Of a stretch of 64,000 nt of DNA, positions 42,975 to 51,148 are shown piece by piece. The notes below the pieces were generated by a model that was not told the DNA's origin, searched no databases, and worked only from the letters and a program-made list of their open reading frames with translations. The position numbers and the translations under genes were made by a program. The stretch's first letter is position 1. Each line of letters starts with the position of its first letter. Source of the DNA: an uncultured Hyphomonadaceae bacterium (GTDB taxonomy: Bacteria; Pseudomonadota; Alphaproteobacteria; Caulobacterales; Maricaulaceae); contig CAJXPX010000005.1 of the NCBI GenBank assembly GCA_913058335.1, positions 124,001 through 188,000 on the forward strand. The letters run 5' to 3'.

Positions 42975-43343
42975 ATGAACCTTCGACAACGACATCGTTC
43001 AGTTTCTGTTCAAGTATGTTATTCTATAACAAGACTTGCGTGCGTCCTTCCTGATTCGCCCCGTCATCCGAGACTTTGCAAATTGGGGCACGCAGCAGGG
43101 CGGTTGCTCTTTTCGTTGGTTTCGCGGTTCTCTCTCTCCGCTTCTTCGAAAACAGCGCCGCCTCTGTCTTTTACAAATCTCTATGAAAATAACGAGCTCC
43201 CGCCAATTCAAGTGGAACTTTCGGGATCAATAAACAAAAGGCAATATGGGCAAGAGCAAGTTGTCATAATATCCCAACGCCTTACGCGTGCGCGCTCAGC
43301 TTACATCAACAGGGCCGGGTCAGATTCTTCTGCCGTGTGTTAA
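42975..43343 (+). CDS. Doubtful 122-residue ORF, possible frameshifted remnant
   Basis: An open frame with no clear ribosome site and no recognised family. The second half (APPLSFTNLYENNELPPIQV, then SINKRQYGQEQ) has protein-like composition, while the first half does not. In the +1 frame between about 43,050 and 43,185 there is a hydrophobic stretch (AVALFVGFAVLSLRFFENSA) that looks like a membrane segment. A small secreted or membrane protein broken by a frameshift would explain both. The alternative is that this is chance in a region with RNA-like structure downstream. Confidence 0.25.
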   Translation: MNLRQRHRSVSVQVCYSITRLACVLPDSPRHPRLCKLGHAAGRLLFSLVSRFSLSASSKTAPPLSFTNLYENNELPPIQVELSGSINKRQYGQEQVVIISQRLTRARSAYINRAGSDSSAVC

Positions 43344-43438
43344 CGGATGAGCAAAAGAGCAAAACCAGCGCTGGCGCCAGTATGTTTTTGATTCTTGGCA
43401 AGAATGTTAAAGAATGAATCTTTCTTCTATAGCGCCGA

Positions 43439-43771
43439 AAGTCGCAACCCAAGAAATGCCTAAGAAATATATTAGCGAAGCAACAAGACTTTTAGGTGAA
43501 AATCTGCGACTTATAAAATCACTGGTCGGGGCTACCCTTTTTATAAGCTTTGACTGGTGAGAGGCTGGCATAAAATACCGCCATACTTGTCTGTTGCACG
43601 CCATGTGGGTGCGGCTTGCCTTGCTCCAGTAAGGCGAGGCGTAATAACTCAGGCAGGGCCATCCAAAAGGGTGTTGGTGAGTTTTATGTATAACGACAGT
43701 CTTGAAAATGGATATTTGTGGGCGTGAATATCCATGCAGACAGGGTTGACGGTGTCCCGCGATCCTGTCTG
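43439..43771 (+). ncRNA. Candidate structured RNA region
   Basis: No supported gene covers this stretch, yet it holds a series of nested or adjacent hairpins. AAGTCGCA (43439-43446) pairs with TGCGACTT (43505-43512) around an inner CCTAA/TTAGG stem. CTTGCCTT (43615-43622) pairs with AAGGCGAG (43631-43638). ATGGATATT (43708-43716) pairs with AATATCCAT (43727-43735), and CAGACAGG (43737-43744) with CCTGTCTG (43764-43771). A terminator-like hairpin follows at 43823-43857. The strand is assumed to be plus. It does not match RNase P, SRP RNA or tmRNA motifs that I know; 6S RNA could not be tested. A minus-strand frame at 43407-43775 is regarded as chance. Confidence 0.35.
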
Positions 43772-43822
43772 TCATTATAAATGTAGGGTTTCAGCTTCGC
43801 GCAATGGCGGCAATGTCCTGAT

Positions 43823-43857
43823 AAAGCGGGTCTTTATTGTTAGGGCCCGCTTTTCTT
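43823..43857. terminator. Bidirectional-type terminator hairpin upstream of the kbp stop
   Basis: AAAGCGGG (43823-43830) pairs with CCCGCTTT (43846-43853) across a 15-base loop, followed by TTTTCTTATT on the plus strand and TTTAT on the minus strand. It can end the minus-strand kbp transcript, whose stop is 20 bases away, or a plus-strand transcript from the preceding region. The longer T tract is on the plus side. Confidence 0.65.
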
Positions 43858-43876
43858 ATTATCGGCATAGTTCTCG

Positions 43877-44338
43877 TTAAGAGCTGGCCGTGTTTATCGC
43901 TGGAATTCGAAGAACTTGTCCGGGATAGATTTTGTCAGGATCGGAGAGCATTGGTTTGTTTGCTTCAAAAATTTCCGGGTAGAGTTTCCACGTTCCGTAA
44001 TATTTTTTGGAGATTGCAGACAAAGTGTCGCCGCTCACGACGGTATGGAAGTTTGACTGACGACCCTCTATCTTGGTGGTCGCTTCGTCTTTTACGCCTT
44101 CAATGCCCTCAATGTTACCAACCGCAAGAATGATTTTTTCTTTCATTTCTTGGCTGACGGCTTCGCCTTTAATATCGACAGTTCCGTCGTCGCCAAGGCG
44201 AATGTCCACTCCGGTACTATCCAAGCCATGAGTGTCGACTTCTTTTTTCAATGCCTCTTCGGCCTCTTTCTTGTCTTTGCCAAAGAGTTTTCCCAGGCCT
44301 TTGCCAGCGGCTTTAACAAATGGAATCATTCCCAACAT
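43877..44338 (-). CDS. BON-LysM protein, Kbp/YgaU family
   Basis: A 153-residue cytoplasmic-type protein without a signal peptide. A BON domain at about residues 35-90 (GVDIRLGDDGTVDIKGEAV) is followed by a LysM domain at about 95-148 (FHTVVSGDTLSAISKKYYGT, then IYPGQVLRIP). This is the layout of Escherichia coli Kbp (YgaU), a potassium-binding protein of the osmotic response. The N-terminal start FVKAAGKGLGKLFGK also matches that family. It lies ten bases downstream of the VOC gene on the same strand. Confidence 0.9.
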   Translation of the reverse strand: MLGMIPFVKAAGKGLGKLFGKDKKEAEEALKKEVDTHGLDSTGVDIRLGDDGTVDIKGEAVSQEMKEKIILAVGNIEGIEGVKDEATTKIEGRQSNFHTVVSGDTLSAISKKYYGTWKLYPEIFEANKPMLSDPDKIYPGQVLRIPAINTASS

Positions 44339-44348
44339 AATCTTTCCT

Positions 44349-44726
44349 TTATTTCTTGGGGGTCGCGGACGGTGCTTCCCATAATTCTATCTTGTATCCT
44401 TCGGGGTCTATAAACCAGCCAAAAGTTCCATATTCTGTCGGTTCGATGTCGCCGACAATTTCTGCGCCGCCTGTTTTTGCGCGCTCAATGAGAACCGGGA
44501 CGTCTTCCACCTGCAAATTGATCATGACGCGTTCAGATGAGGGGCCAAAATAATCCGATTCATCAGGGAAGGGGCTAAACATGGAACGTGAATTTGATTT
44601 ACGCTCCCATTCAAATGTTCCCCAATCTGTAATATCGAGCCCCATAATATCAGTCCACCATGCCCGATAAGCTTTTACATCTTTACACCGCAAGAACACG
44701 CCGCCCACGCCTAAAATCTTCGCCAT
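44349..44726 (-). CDS. VOC (glyoxalase/bleomycin-resistance) family protein
   Basis: A 125-residue single-domain VOC protein. The two beta-alpha-beta-beta-beta modules are visible: GVGGVFLRCKDVKAYRAWWT at the start and VMINLQVEDVPVLIERAK in the second half. FGWFIDPEGYKIELWEAP is the typical end with a metal-ligand glutamate. It probably dimerises and handles a small metabolite, which cannot be named. It lies ten bases before kbp. Confidence 0.88.
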   Translation of the reverse strand: MAKILGVGGVFLRCKDVKAYRAWWTDIMGLDITDWGTFEWERKSNSRSMFSPFPDESDYFGPSSERVMINLQVEDVPVLIERAKTGGAEIVGDIEPTEYGTFGWFIDPEGYKIELWEAPSATPKK

Positions 44727-44855
44727 AAACCTTCTCTTTCTTTCGCTGTAAACCTATCATAGTGCAGTTGGCATTTTAGTTGAACCCGTTTATAGAGCCT
44801 TCAATATTTGTAAGAGGGGCCAAGTTTCGGTCGCCTCGAATTTGGGACGAAGCTC

Positions 44856-44987
44856 ATGATTTCACTTATTCAATCCGGTATCAGCATTTTTGGCCTGTTT
44901 ACTCTTAATCCGGCTTTATTTGCTTTTGCTTTGGTCTTTATCATTTTTGGCGGATTGAACTTTCTTGACTTTAAACGTTTCGATTAA
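44856..44987 (+). CDS. 43-residue hydrophobic membrane protein
   Basis: ATG 44856 with GGGA nine bases upstream and TAA at 44985-44987, 22 bases before the antiporter gene. The product is almost wholly hydrophobic: one segment at about residues 3-16 and another at 19-36 (ALFAFALVFIIFGGLNFLDF), ending in the basic KRFD. No family was recognised. It could be a small accessory subunit or leader protein of the downstream antiporter. Support comes only from composition, start context and position. Confidence 0.45.
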   Translation: MISLIQSGISIFGLFTLNPALFAFALVFIIFGGLNFLDFKRFD

Positions 44988-45009
44988 ATTTGAATTCGTG
45001 ATCTGAACC

Positions 45010-45978
45010 ATGTTTTTGGCTTTCGGATTATTATTGTTAGGGATTGTTCTCCTGCTGGTTGCGGGTGACTTTATGGTGCGCGGTGCGGCCGCGCTTGCCA
45101 GGCATTGGGGCGTTCCGTCCCTTATAGTTGGCTTGACTATAGTGGCTTTCGGCACGTCGGCCCCGGAAATGGTCGTTAGCGTGCAGGCCGTTCTGGACGG
45201 CGTCGGAACGCTGGCGATGGGAAATGTCGTCGGGTCAAATATCGCCAATATCTTATTAGCCTTGGGTCTTCCGGCCATTATCATGGCTATTCCAACGAAT
45301 GTAAGCGGTGTCGCCCGCAATAGTCTTTTCTGTTTCCTTGCGACTCTGACTTTAGTTGTGCTGGCCTTTGTCCATAACCCGCTCATTTTTTGGCAAGGCG
45401 CTTTGCTCTTTACCGGCATTTTGGTTTATCTGGTCTGGATGTTTACCTTGGCGCGGGCCGGGGCAAATGACCCGATTCTCGAAGAAATGGCAGAGCTTGA
45501 TGAAGGCAAGAGCGGATTACCCGTGAATCTTTTTGTATCTCTGATGTGGGGGATATTCGGCTTGGCCGGTTTGGTCCTTGGCGGTTGGTTGATTGTCGAG
45601 AACGCGCAAGAGATTGCCTTTGGGTTTAATGTCTCTGAAACAATTGTTGGGCTGACCATTGTGGCGATTGGAACCTCACTTCCTGAAATTGCGACGGTCG
45701 TTATCGCGTCTTACCGAGGGCATTCGGAAGTCGCGCTTGGCAATGTATTGGGGTCAAATATTTTCAATTCTCTCGCTGTGACTGGGGCTGCGGCTATGTC
45801 TGGAGAGGTTTTGGTCGAGCGGAATTTGTTTGTTTTTGATATGTGGGTTATGTTGGCGGCGACGTTTGCGCTTCTGGGTTTTGTGCTGACCCGCAAACCG
45901 ATTGGACGTAAAACGGGTTTCATCTTTACGGCCGGTTATATTTTATATCTTTTGGCTATTGCCAGAAGCATGATTTAA
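45010..45978 (+). CDS. Calcium/sodium antiporter, YrbG family
   Basis: A 322-residue CaCA-superfamily exchanger of the inner membrane with about ten hydrophobic segments. The two inverted alpha-repeats are clear: TIVAFGTSAPEMVVSVQAVL, then VVGSNIANILLALGL in the first half, and TIVAIGTSLPEIATVVIASY, then NVLGSNIFNSLAV in the second, each with the ion-coordinating acidic residue. It may be co-transcribed with queD, which starts 23 bases later. Confidence 0.95.
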   Translation: MFLAFGLLLLGIVLLLVAGDFMVRGAAALARHWGVPSLIVGLTIVAFGTSAPEMVVSVQAVLDGVGTLAMGNVVGSNIANILLALGLPAIIMAIPTNVSGVARNSLFCFLATLTLVVLAFVHNPLIFWQGALLFTGILVYLVWMFTLARAGANDPILEEMAELDEGKSGLPVNLFVSLMWGIFGLAGLVLGGWLIVENAQEIAFGFNVSETIVGLTIVAIGTSLPEIATVVIASYRGHSEVALGNVLGSNIFNSLAVTGAAAMSGEVLVERNLFVFDMWVMLAATFALLGFVLTRKPIGRKTGFIFTAGYILYLLAIARSMI

Positions 45979-46001
45979 GCGATTGAAGTCGGGACGCACT
46001 T

Positions 46002-46382
46002 ATGAGCGCTTATCTTGAAATCGAAAAAGACTTCCAGTTCGAGGCCGCACATTATTTCGGTCATCGGGACGCGAATGACCTGTTCAAACATATTCACGGC
46101 CATAGTTTTTACGGCAAAGTCGTCCTGCGCGGGAACCCTCAATCCGATAAGGGCTGGATTCGCGATCTCTGGAAAATAGAGACGATTGTCAAAGAGGTGA
46201 TCGAGCCGCTCGACCATAGCCTTTTAAATGAAATCGAGGGGCTGGACCAACCGGCGCTCGAGCAAATTGCTATGTGGATTTATGAACGTCTCGCGCCAAA
46301 ACTCGGCGGGCTCGTTTGCGTAGAGCTAGGGCGCCCATCTTGCGGCGAACGGGCCCGCTATGTGGTCAATAAGGATGCGTAG
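46002..46382 (+). CDS. queD: 6-carboxytetrahydropterin synthase QueD
   Basis: Converts dihydroneopterin triphosphate to 6-carboxytetrahydropterin, the substrate of QueE at 23.2 kb. The 126-residue protein has the zinc-binding histidines in FEAAHYFGHRDAN and IHGHSFYGKVVLRG, and the catalytic Asp-His pair in LDHSLLNEIEGLDQP. A conserved C-terminal glutamate lies in CVELGRPS. It overlaps the next gene by eight bases and lies with folM and folB, so pterin-related enzymes are grouped here. Confidence 0.93.
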   Translation: MSAYLEIEKDFQFEAAHYFGHRDANDLFKHIHGHSFYGKVVLRGNPQSDKGWIRDLWKIETIVKEVIEPLDHSLLNEIEGLDQPALEQIAMWIYERLAPKLGGLVCVELGRPSCGERARYVVNKDA

Positions 46383-47127
46383 AACAGTCCTTATTACCGG
46401 GGGCGGCGCAAGAGTAGGCGCGGCCTTAGCCAAAGGTCTTGCAGAAGATGGCTGGACCGTCATCATCCATTATTTCCGAAGCGCCGAGAAAGCTGAGGCG
46501 CTCGCGGCTGATATAAAAGAGAACGCAGGGCAAGCTTTTACAGTTCAGGGTAACTTATCTGTTCCACAGGAATGCGACACTTTGATTGAACGGGCATCGA
46601 AATCTTCTGGAGGACCGATCACGGCGCTTATTAATAACGCCTCGACCTTTGAGAATGACCGCGCTGAGACCTTTTCCCGCGCGACTTATGATTTTCATAT
46701 GAATGCAAATTTACGCGCCCCCCTTATTCTGTCTCAGCAATTCGCCGAACAGTCACCGGAAAGCGGCGTTATTATTAACTTGATCGACCAAAGAGTTTTA
46801 AAGCCAAATCCAAAATTCTTTACTTATACCTTATCCAAAGCGTCGCTTCACTGGGCAACCACAACAATGGCACAGGCTTTCGCGCCCAAGGTCAGGGTGA
46901 ACGCAATAGGGCCGGGCCCTGTTTTGAAAAATAGCGGACAGACCAAAGAAGAATTTGAAAAAGAGGCGTCAGAGACATTACTCGGGCATGGCTCTCCGCC
47001 GGATACATTGCTCGGCGCTGTTAGATACCTTCTTGGCGCAAACTCAGTTACGGGGCAGTTCCTTGCCGTCGATAGCGGCCAGCATTTGCGCTGGGAAACA
47101 CCGGATGTCATGGTAGGTGAAGATTAA
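46375..47127 (+). CDS. folM: SDR-family pteridine reductase, FolM-like
   Basis: A 250-residue short-chain dehydrogenase. The cofactor loop is TGGGARVGAALAKG at residues 8-21, where the Arg after the glycines fits NADPH-using FolM/PTR1 enzymes, followed by INNAS and the active site YTLSKAS. NLIDQRVLKPNPKF and RVNAIGPGPVL are typical of the dihydromonapterin/pteridine reductase branch. The adjacent folB and queD support a role in reducing a pterin. I chose ATG 46375; an in-frame ATG at 46360 is possible. The symbol is by similarity and context. Confidence 0.75.
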   Translation: MRRTVLITGGGARVGAALAKGLAEDGWTVIIHYFRSAEKAEALAADIKENAGQAFTVQGNLSVPQECDTLIERASKSSGGPITALINNASTFENDRAETFSRATYDFHMNANLRAPLILSQQFAEQSPESGVIINLIDQRVLKPNPKFFTYTLSKASLHWATTTMAQAFAPKVRVNAIGPGPVLKNSGQTKEEFEKEASETLLGHGSPPDTLLGAVRYLLGANSVTGQFLAVDSGQHLRWETPDVMVGED

Positions 47128-47128
47128 A

Positions 47129-47542
47129 ATGTTAAAATCGTCCTCTATCTATCGCCGCTTGCGAGATAAACAATCCGTCCAGCCGACCACCCGGATATTT
47201 GTCCGGGGTCTACAGATTCTTGCCTCTATCGGCGTCCATCCGCATGAATATGAGGCCACTCAGCCTATTATTTTGGATATTGAACTCGACATGACGGGTA
47301 TGGAAGCCCCAAAAGATGACCGTCTCCATGAAACTTTGGATTACGGCGTCGTGGCCGACAAGGCCGAGGAAATCGCGCTGGAAGCCCATGTACAACTTGT
47401 GGAAACTTTGGCGGAGCGCATTGCTGATTGGGCTCTGAGCTATGATCCAAGGGTACAAAGCTGCGCCGTGCGGATTTCCAAACCGCAGGCGTTATTAAAG
47501 GCCGAGGTGGCGGGTGTGGAAATTCTGAGGAGGCGGTCATGA
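47129..47542 (+). CDS. folB: Dihydroneopterin aldolase
   Basis: Cleaves dihydroneopterin to 6-hydroxymethyl-dihydropterin in folate synthesis. The 137-residue protein has an N-terminal extension of about 25 residues, then the core with RIFVRGLQILASIGVHPHEY, LDYGVVADKAEEIAL, FLVETLAERIAD-like LVETLAERIADWAL and the C-terminal VRISKPQAL. The ATG at 47129 follows AGGTGA; a preceding in-frame GTG is less likely. It overlaps DUF2237 by four bases. Confidence 0.92.
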   Translation: MLKSSSIYRRLRDKQSVQPTTRIFVRGLQILASIGVHPHEYEATQPIILDIELDMTGMEAPKDDRLHETLDYGVVADKAEEIALEAHVQLVETLAERIADWALSYDPRVQSCAVRISKPQALLKAEVAGVEILRRRS

Positions 47543-47916
47543 CAAATAGTCTCAATGTCTTGGACGGGCCTCTTCAATCCTGTTCCACCGAGCCCATGAC
47601 CGGATTTTTTAGAAATGGGTGTTGCGAAACAGGTCCAAGTGATCGGGGGCGTCATATTGTGTGTGTTGTCCTGACCGACGATTTTCTGGAATTTTCCAAA
47701 ACTCAGGGAAATGATCTGAGCACGCCAATGCCGCAATTTAACTTTCCGGGGTTAAAAGCGGGAGACCAATGGTGCCTTTGTATGGAGCGTTGGCGTGAAG
47801 CGCATAAAGTCGGGAAAGCGCCAAAAGTCGTCTTAGCCGCTACCCACCAGATTGCACTCGAGCGCGTGCAGCTCTCCGTGCTCGAACAATTTGCGATAGA
47901 CGGAGACAATACCTAA
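47539..47916 (+). CDS. DUF2237 family protein
   Basis: A 125-residue protein of the DUF2237 family, which occurs widely in bacteria without a known function. The family pattern is clear: NVLDGPLQSCSTEPMTGFFR, then GCCETGPSDRGRHIVC, FLEFSKTQGNDLSTPMPQF and GLKAGDQWCLCMERW. Several conserved cysteines suggest metal binding or a disulfide. It overlaps folB by four bases and precedes uvrC by nine. Confidence 0.92.
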   Translation: MTNSLNVLDGPLQSCSTEPMTGFFRNGCCETGPSDRGRHIVCVVLTDDFLEFSKTQGNDLSTPMPQFNFPGLKAGDQWCLCMERWREAHKVGKAPKVVLAATHQIALERVQLSVLEQFAIDGDNT

Positions 47917-47925
47917 TTAAGAGGC

Positions 47926-49803
47926 ATGTCATCCACCGACTCAGATACATCTGAAAAGAAAGTAAAGCCGCTCGTCGGGCCAAAACGCATTGCGGATTAT
48001 GTTACCCGCCTCCCTAGTAAACCCGGCGTTTACCGCATGGTTGATGAATATGGGAGCGTTCTCTATGTTGGCAAAGCCAAAGACCTAAAAAAAAGGGTGA
48101 CGGCCTACACAAAATATGACCGCCACCCGACACGGCTCCGGCGTATGATCCGCGCGACGAGCGAAATGGAATTTGTCGTTTGCGAAACGGAAACTGAAGC
48201 GCTTTTATTGGAAGCCAGTCTGATAAAGCGGTTGAAACCGCGATATAATATTCTGTTACGGGACGATAAAAGTTTTCCTTATATTCTGGTTCGCAAAGAC
48301 CACCCGGCGGCGCAGGTCAACAAACATCGGGGCGCGCGTAATATAAAAGGTGATTATTACGGCCCTTTTGCGAGTGCGGCTGCGGTCAATAGAACGTTGG
48401 ACACATTACAACGCGCTTTTCGTCTCCGAAATTGTTCAGACAGTATATATGAGGGGCGAACCCGACCTTGCTTGCAACATCAGATAAAGCGGTGCTCGGC
48501 GCCGTGTACCGGCGAAATATCTTTGGATGACTACGGAAAGCTCATCACGGATGCGGAAGATTTTCTGAAAGGCAAATCCGATAGTTTGCGAAAACGCCTC
48601 TCGAACGAAATGAAAGATGCTGCCCAAGCTCTCGATTTTGAAAAAGCTGCCGAATTGCGGGATAGAATTCAGGCCATGGCGAAAGTGACCACTAAATCAG
48701 GCGGAATCAACCCCACCACTTTTTCGGATGGGGATGTCATTGGCTTGCATTCCGGCGGGGGACAAACTTGCATTCAGGTTTTCTTTTTTCGGGCAGGTCA
48801 AAACTGGGGGAATAGTTGCCATTTCCCCCGGCATGGACGGGATCAGAGTAATTCCGAGGTTCTGGAGGCTTTCATTGCACAATTTTATACAAATAAGCCT
48901 ATTCCTAAACAGATATTCGTCAGTGAGGATCTGCCCAATCATGACCTCGTTGAACGGGCCTTAACGGCAAAGTCAGGACGAAACATAGAGGTTGTAAAAC
49001 CTCAGCGCGGCGAGAAAAAAATATTGGTCGGACAGGCTGTGACCAATGCGCAAGAAGCTCTAGGGCGCAAACTCGCTGAAACGGCGTCACAGACGAAGCT
49101 TTTGGGCGAATTACAAGAAATTTTTGGACTGGAAGCGCCGCCGGAACGGATAGAGGTATATGATAACAGTCATATCCAAGGAACGAACGCCGTCGGCGCG
49201 TTTATCGTGGCTGGACCGGAAGGGTTTCAAAAACGCGACTACCGGACGTTTAATATTAAAGACACCGAGACAGAACCGGGCGATGATTATGCTATGATGC
49301 GCGAAGTTTTTCGCCGCAGATTTTCTAGGTTGGCCAAAGACAAAACCCTGCAATGGCCTGATCTTGTTCTAATTGACGGCGGGAAAGGGCAGCTCTCTGT
49401 CGTGACAGAGACTTTGCGCGAATTAGGTGTTTTGGACCGCACAACTCTGGTCGGCATTGCCAAAGGACCGGATAGAAATGCGGGCCGCGAAAACTTTTTT
49501 ATGAATGGACGGGAAGTGTTCAGCCTCCCCACCCGAACGCCCGCTTTATATTATCTCCAGCGCTTACGGGATGAAGCGCATAGATTCGCGATAGGAACGC
49601 ATCGCGCGCGGAGAAAAAAAGAGATGAAGACTAATCCCTTGGACGGTATTCCTGGCGTAGGTCCTGCCCGTAAAAAAGCCCTGTTGGCGCATTACGGATC
49701 TGCAAAGGGAGTCAAAGGGGCCTCCGCCTCAGACCTCGCCCGCGTCGAGGGCGTGAGTTCCGCTATGGCAAAAACGATTTATGATTACTTTCATGAGCGA
49801 TAG
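47926..49803 (+). CDS. uvrC: Excinuclease ABC subunit C
   Basis: Makes the dual incision in nucleotide excision repair with UvrA and UvrB. The 625-residue protein has the GIY-YIG domain at about residues 28-105 (LPSKPGVYRMVDEYGSVLYV), the UVR motif near 230-260 (DFEKAAELRDRIQAM), the RNase H-like C-terminal nuclease (IEVYDNSHIQG, LIDGGKGQLS), and a double helix-hairpin-helix at the end (DGIPGVGPARKKALLAHYGS). The downstream pgsA association is widespread in bacteria. Confidence 0.97.
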   Translation: MSSTDSDTSEKKVKPLVGPKRIADYVTRLPSKPGVYRMVDEYGSVLYVGKAKDLKKRVTAYTKYDRHPTRLRRMIRATSEMEFVVCETETEALLLEASLIKRLKPRYNILLRDDKSFPYILVRKDHPAAQVNKHRGARNIKGDYYGPFASAAAVNRTLDTLQRAFRLRNCSDSIYEGRTRPCLQHQIKRCSAPCTGEISLDDYGKLITDAEDFLKGKSDSLRKRLSNEMKDAAQALDFEKAAELRDRIQAMAKVTTKSGGINPTTFSDGDVIGLHSGGGQTCIQVFFFRAGQNWGNSCHFPRHGRDQSNSEVLEAFIAQFYTNKPIPKQIFVSEDLPNHDLVERALTAKSGRNIEVVKPQRGEKKILVGQAVTNAQEALGRKLAETASQTKLLGELQEIFGLEAPPERIEVYDNSHIQGTNAVGAFIVAGPEGFQKRDYRTFNIKDTETEPGDDYAMMREVFRRRFSRLAKDKTLQWPDLVLIDGGKGQLSVVTETLRELGVLDRTTLVGIAKGPDRNAGRENFFMNGREVFSLPTRTPALYYLQRLRDEAHRFAIGTHRARRKKEMKTNPLDGIPGVGPARKKALLAHYGSAKGVKGASASDLARVEGVSSAMAKTIYDYFHER

Positions 49804-49832
49804 CTGTTAAGACAGGGCAGGGAGATTAAACC

Positions 49833-50513
49833 ATGTCGAAGCCAGACAATATGACCGCTCAGCTAAGTTCATCCATGAGCCCGAAGCAGGCCGGCGGAGC
49901 ATTTGCGGATGGGCTGACATTTGTTCGTATATTGATGACGCCGATTATCATGGCGATTATTATTTTGGCGTGGCCAGAGACGAAAATGGCCGTTTTTGCG
50001 TCTATTTTGTTCTTGGTTGCCGCCCTTACGGATATTTTTGATGACTATCTTGGCGGTGCCTCACGGTCGATTTACCGAAAATATGGCTGGATTGATGATA
50101 TTGCAGATACGATTTTGGTTATTGGGACCCTTATTGCGCTGCTTGTTGTTATATTTAGAGAAGACCTTTTGACTTGGACCTTCGCAGTGCCCGCCTTTAT
50201 TCTGATTTTGCGGGAGCTTGCTGTCGGCTTGTTTAAAGGCCGGGCGCTTCGCCAATTTGGCTGGCCGGACACTAAACTCTCCAATGCAAAAGTTAGCATG
50301 TCCGTCTTGGCTGTTTGCACTCTAGTGGCTTCGCCTTGGCTCTCTCAAATGAGTGATTTGTTTCGCGCCGCGAACGATCCGTCCAGAGTATTGAATATTG
50401 GCTCGCCCTGGGTCTGGCTCTTTGGCATTTTTTGTCTTTGGATCGCCGCTATTCTGAGCGTCGTGACGGGCCTTCGTATTTTCCGAACTAAATTTACCGC
50501 GAATGATGCCTAA
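49833..50513 (+). CDS. CDP-alcohol phosphatidyltransferase homologue with a degenerate signature
   Basis: A 226-residue membrane protein with about six hydrophobic segments. It resembles its downstream neighbour PgsA: both contain an Asp-rich loop after the second membrane segment and end in similar terminal helices (CLWIAAILSVVTGLRIF against CLWLAAILSVYTGSLYL). The CDP-alcohol motif is altered. Asp67, Asp70, Asp88 and Asp92 (the metal ligands by alignment) remain in DIFDDYLGGASRSIYRKYGW and IDDIAD, but the usual Gly after the second Asp is Asp71 and the Ala-Arg pair is Gly-Gly. Catalysis may be changed or lost. It shares a TAATG junction with pgsA. A paralogue or partner of PgsA is likely. 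Confidence 0.75.
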   Translation: MSKPDNMTAQLSSSMSPKQAGGAFADGLTFVRILMTPIIMAIIILAWPETKMAVFASILFLVAALTDIFDDYLGGASRSIYRKYGWIDDIADTILVIGTLIALLVVIFREDLLTWTFAVPAFILILRELAVGLFKGRALRQFGWPDTKLSNAKVSMSVLAVCTLVASPWLSQMSDLFRAANDPSRVLNIGSPWVWLFGIFCLWIAAILSVVTGLRIFRTKFTANDA

Positions 50514-51148
50514 TGTCTGATACCCATTCTACGGATCCTTCGGATCGTCACAAATTTTATTGGCTGCCAAACGCGCTTACCGTTGCGCGTATTTTAAGCG
50601 TCCCTTTCTTTATAGCGGGGATATTGTCCCTCGCCTTTAAATGGGATCTGTTTCTGGCCAAAGCTTGGGTCCTCTTAGGTCTCTTTATTCTCGCCGCCTT
50701 TACAGATTATCTGGACGGCTATTTGGCGCGGAAATGGAATGTCGTCAGTGGGTTCGGACGCATGATTGATCCGATTGCTGATAAACTTCTTGTCGCGGGC
50801 TGCGTGATAGCTTTTTCAATTGCGGCGTTAGGTAATCCTTGGTTTTTAATCCCGTCTTTGGCCATTGTCTTTCGCGACATCTTGGTCTCAGGTGCCAGAG
50901 AGCATGCGGCTCTGGCCGGGCGGGCCATGCCGCCAACAAATCTCGCAAAATGGAAAACGGCTTTTGAAATGCTGGCCATCGCCATTTTGATTGTCTGGAT
51001 TTTAGCGAAAAGCTACCTGCCGATAGACTCTGTTATCCCTGATATTGTCTTGATCGCTAAATTATCCGGGCTGTTTTGCCTATGGCTGGCGGCCATTTTA
51101 TCCGTTTACACCGGCTCCTTATATTTAAGAGCGGCTCTTAAGGATTAG
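50513..51148 (+). CDS. pgsA: CDP-diacylglycerol-glycerol-3-phosphate phosphatidyltransferase
   Basis: Makes phosphatidylglycerophosphate, the precursor of phosphatidylglycerol, at the inner membrane. The 211-residue protein has the intact CDP-alcohol signature TDYLDGYLARKWNVVSGFGR, then MIDPIADK (D-x2-D-G-x2-A-R-x8-G-x3-D-x3-D), and the usual start LPNALTVARI. About five membrane segments are seen. It directly follows the degenerate paralogue and uvrC. Confidence 0.95.
   Translation: MSDTHSTDPSDRHKFYWLPNALTVARILSVPFFIAGILSLAFKWDLFLAKAWVLLGLFILAAFTDYLDGYLARKWNVVSGFGRMIDPIADKLLVAGCVIAFSIAALGNPWFLIPSLAIVFRDILVSGAREHAALAGRAMPPTNLAKWKTAFEMLAIAILIVWILAKSYLPIDSVIPDIVLIAKLSGLFCLWLAAILSVYTGSLYLRAALKD

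Noticed and set aside
43407-43775. 122-residue minus-strand frame in the hairpin-rich region
   Set aside because: No ribosome site, no recognised family and unusual composition; the strong hairpins fit an RNA better than a protein.
43401-43857. RNase P RNA, SRP RNA or permuted tmRNA
   Set aside because: The hallmark sequences (GAGGAAAGTCC for RNase P, the GGAAGGAAGCAG loop for SRP, a tag frame ending in Ala-Ala for tmRNA) are absent.
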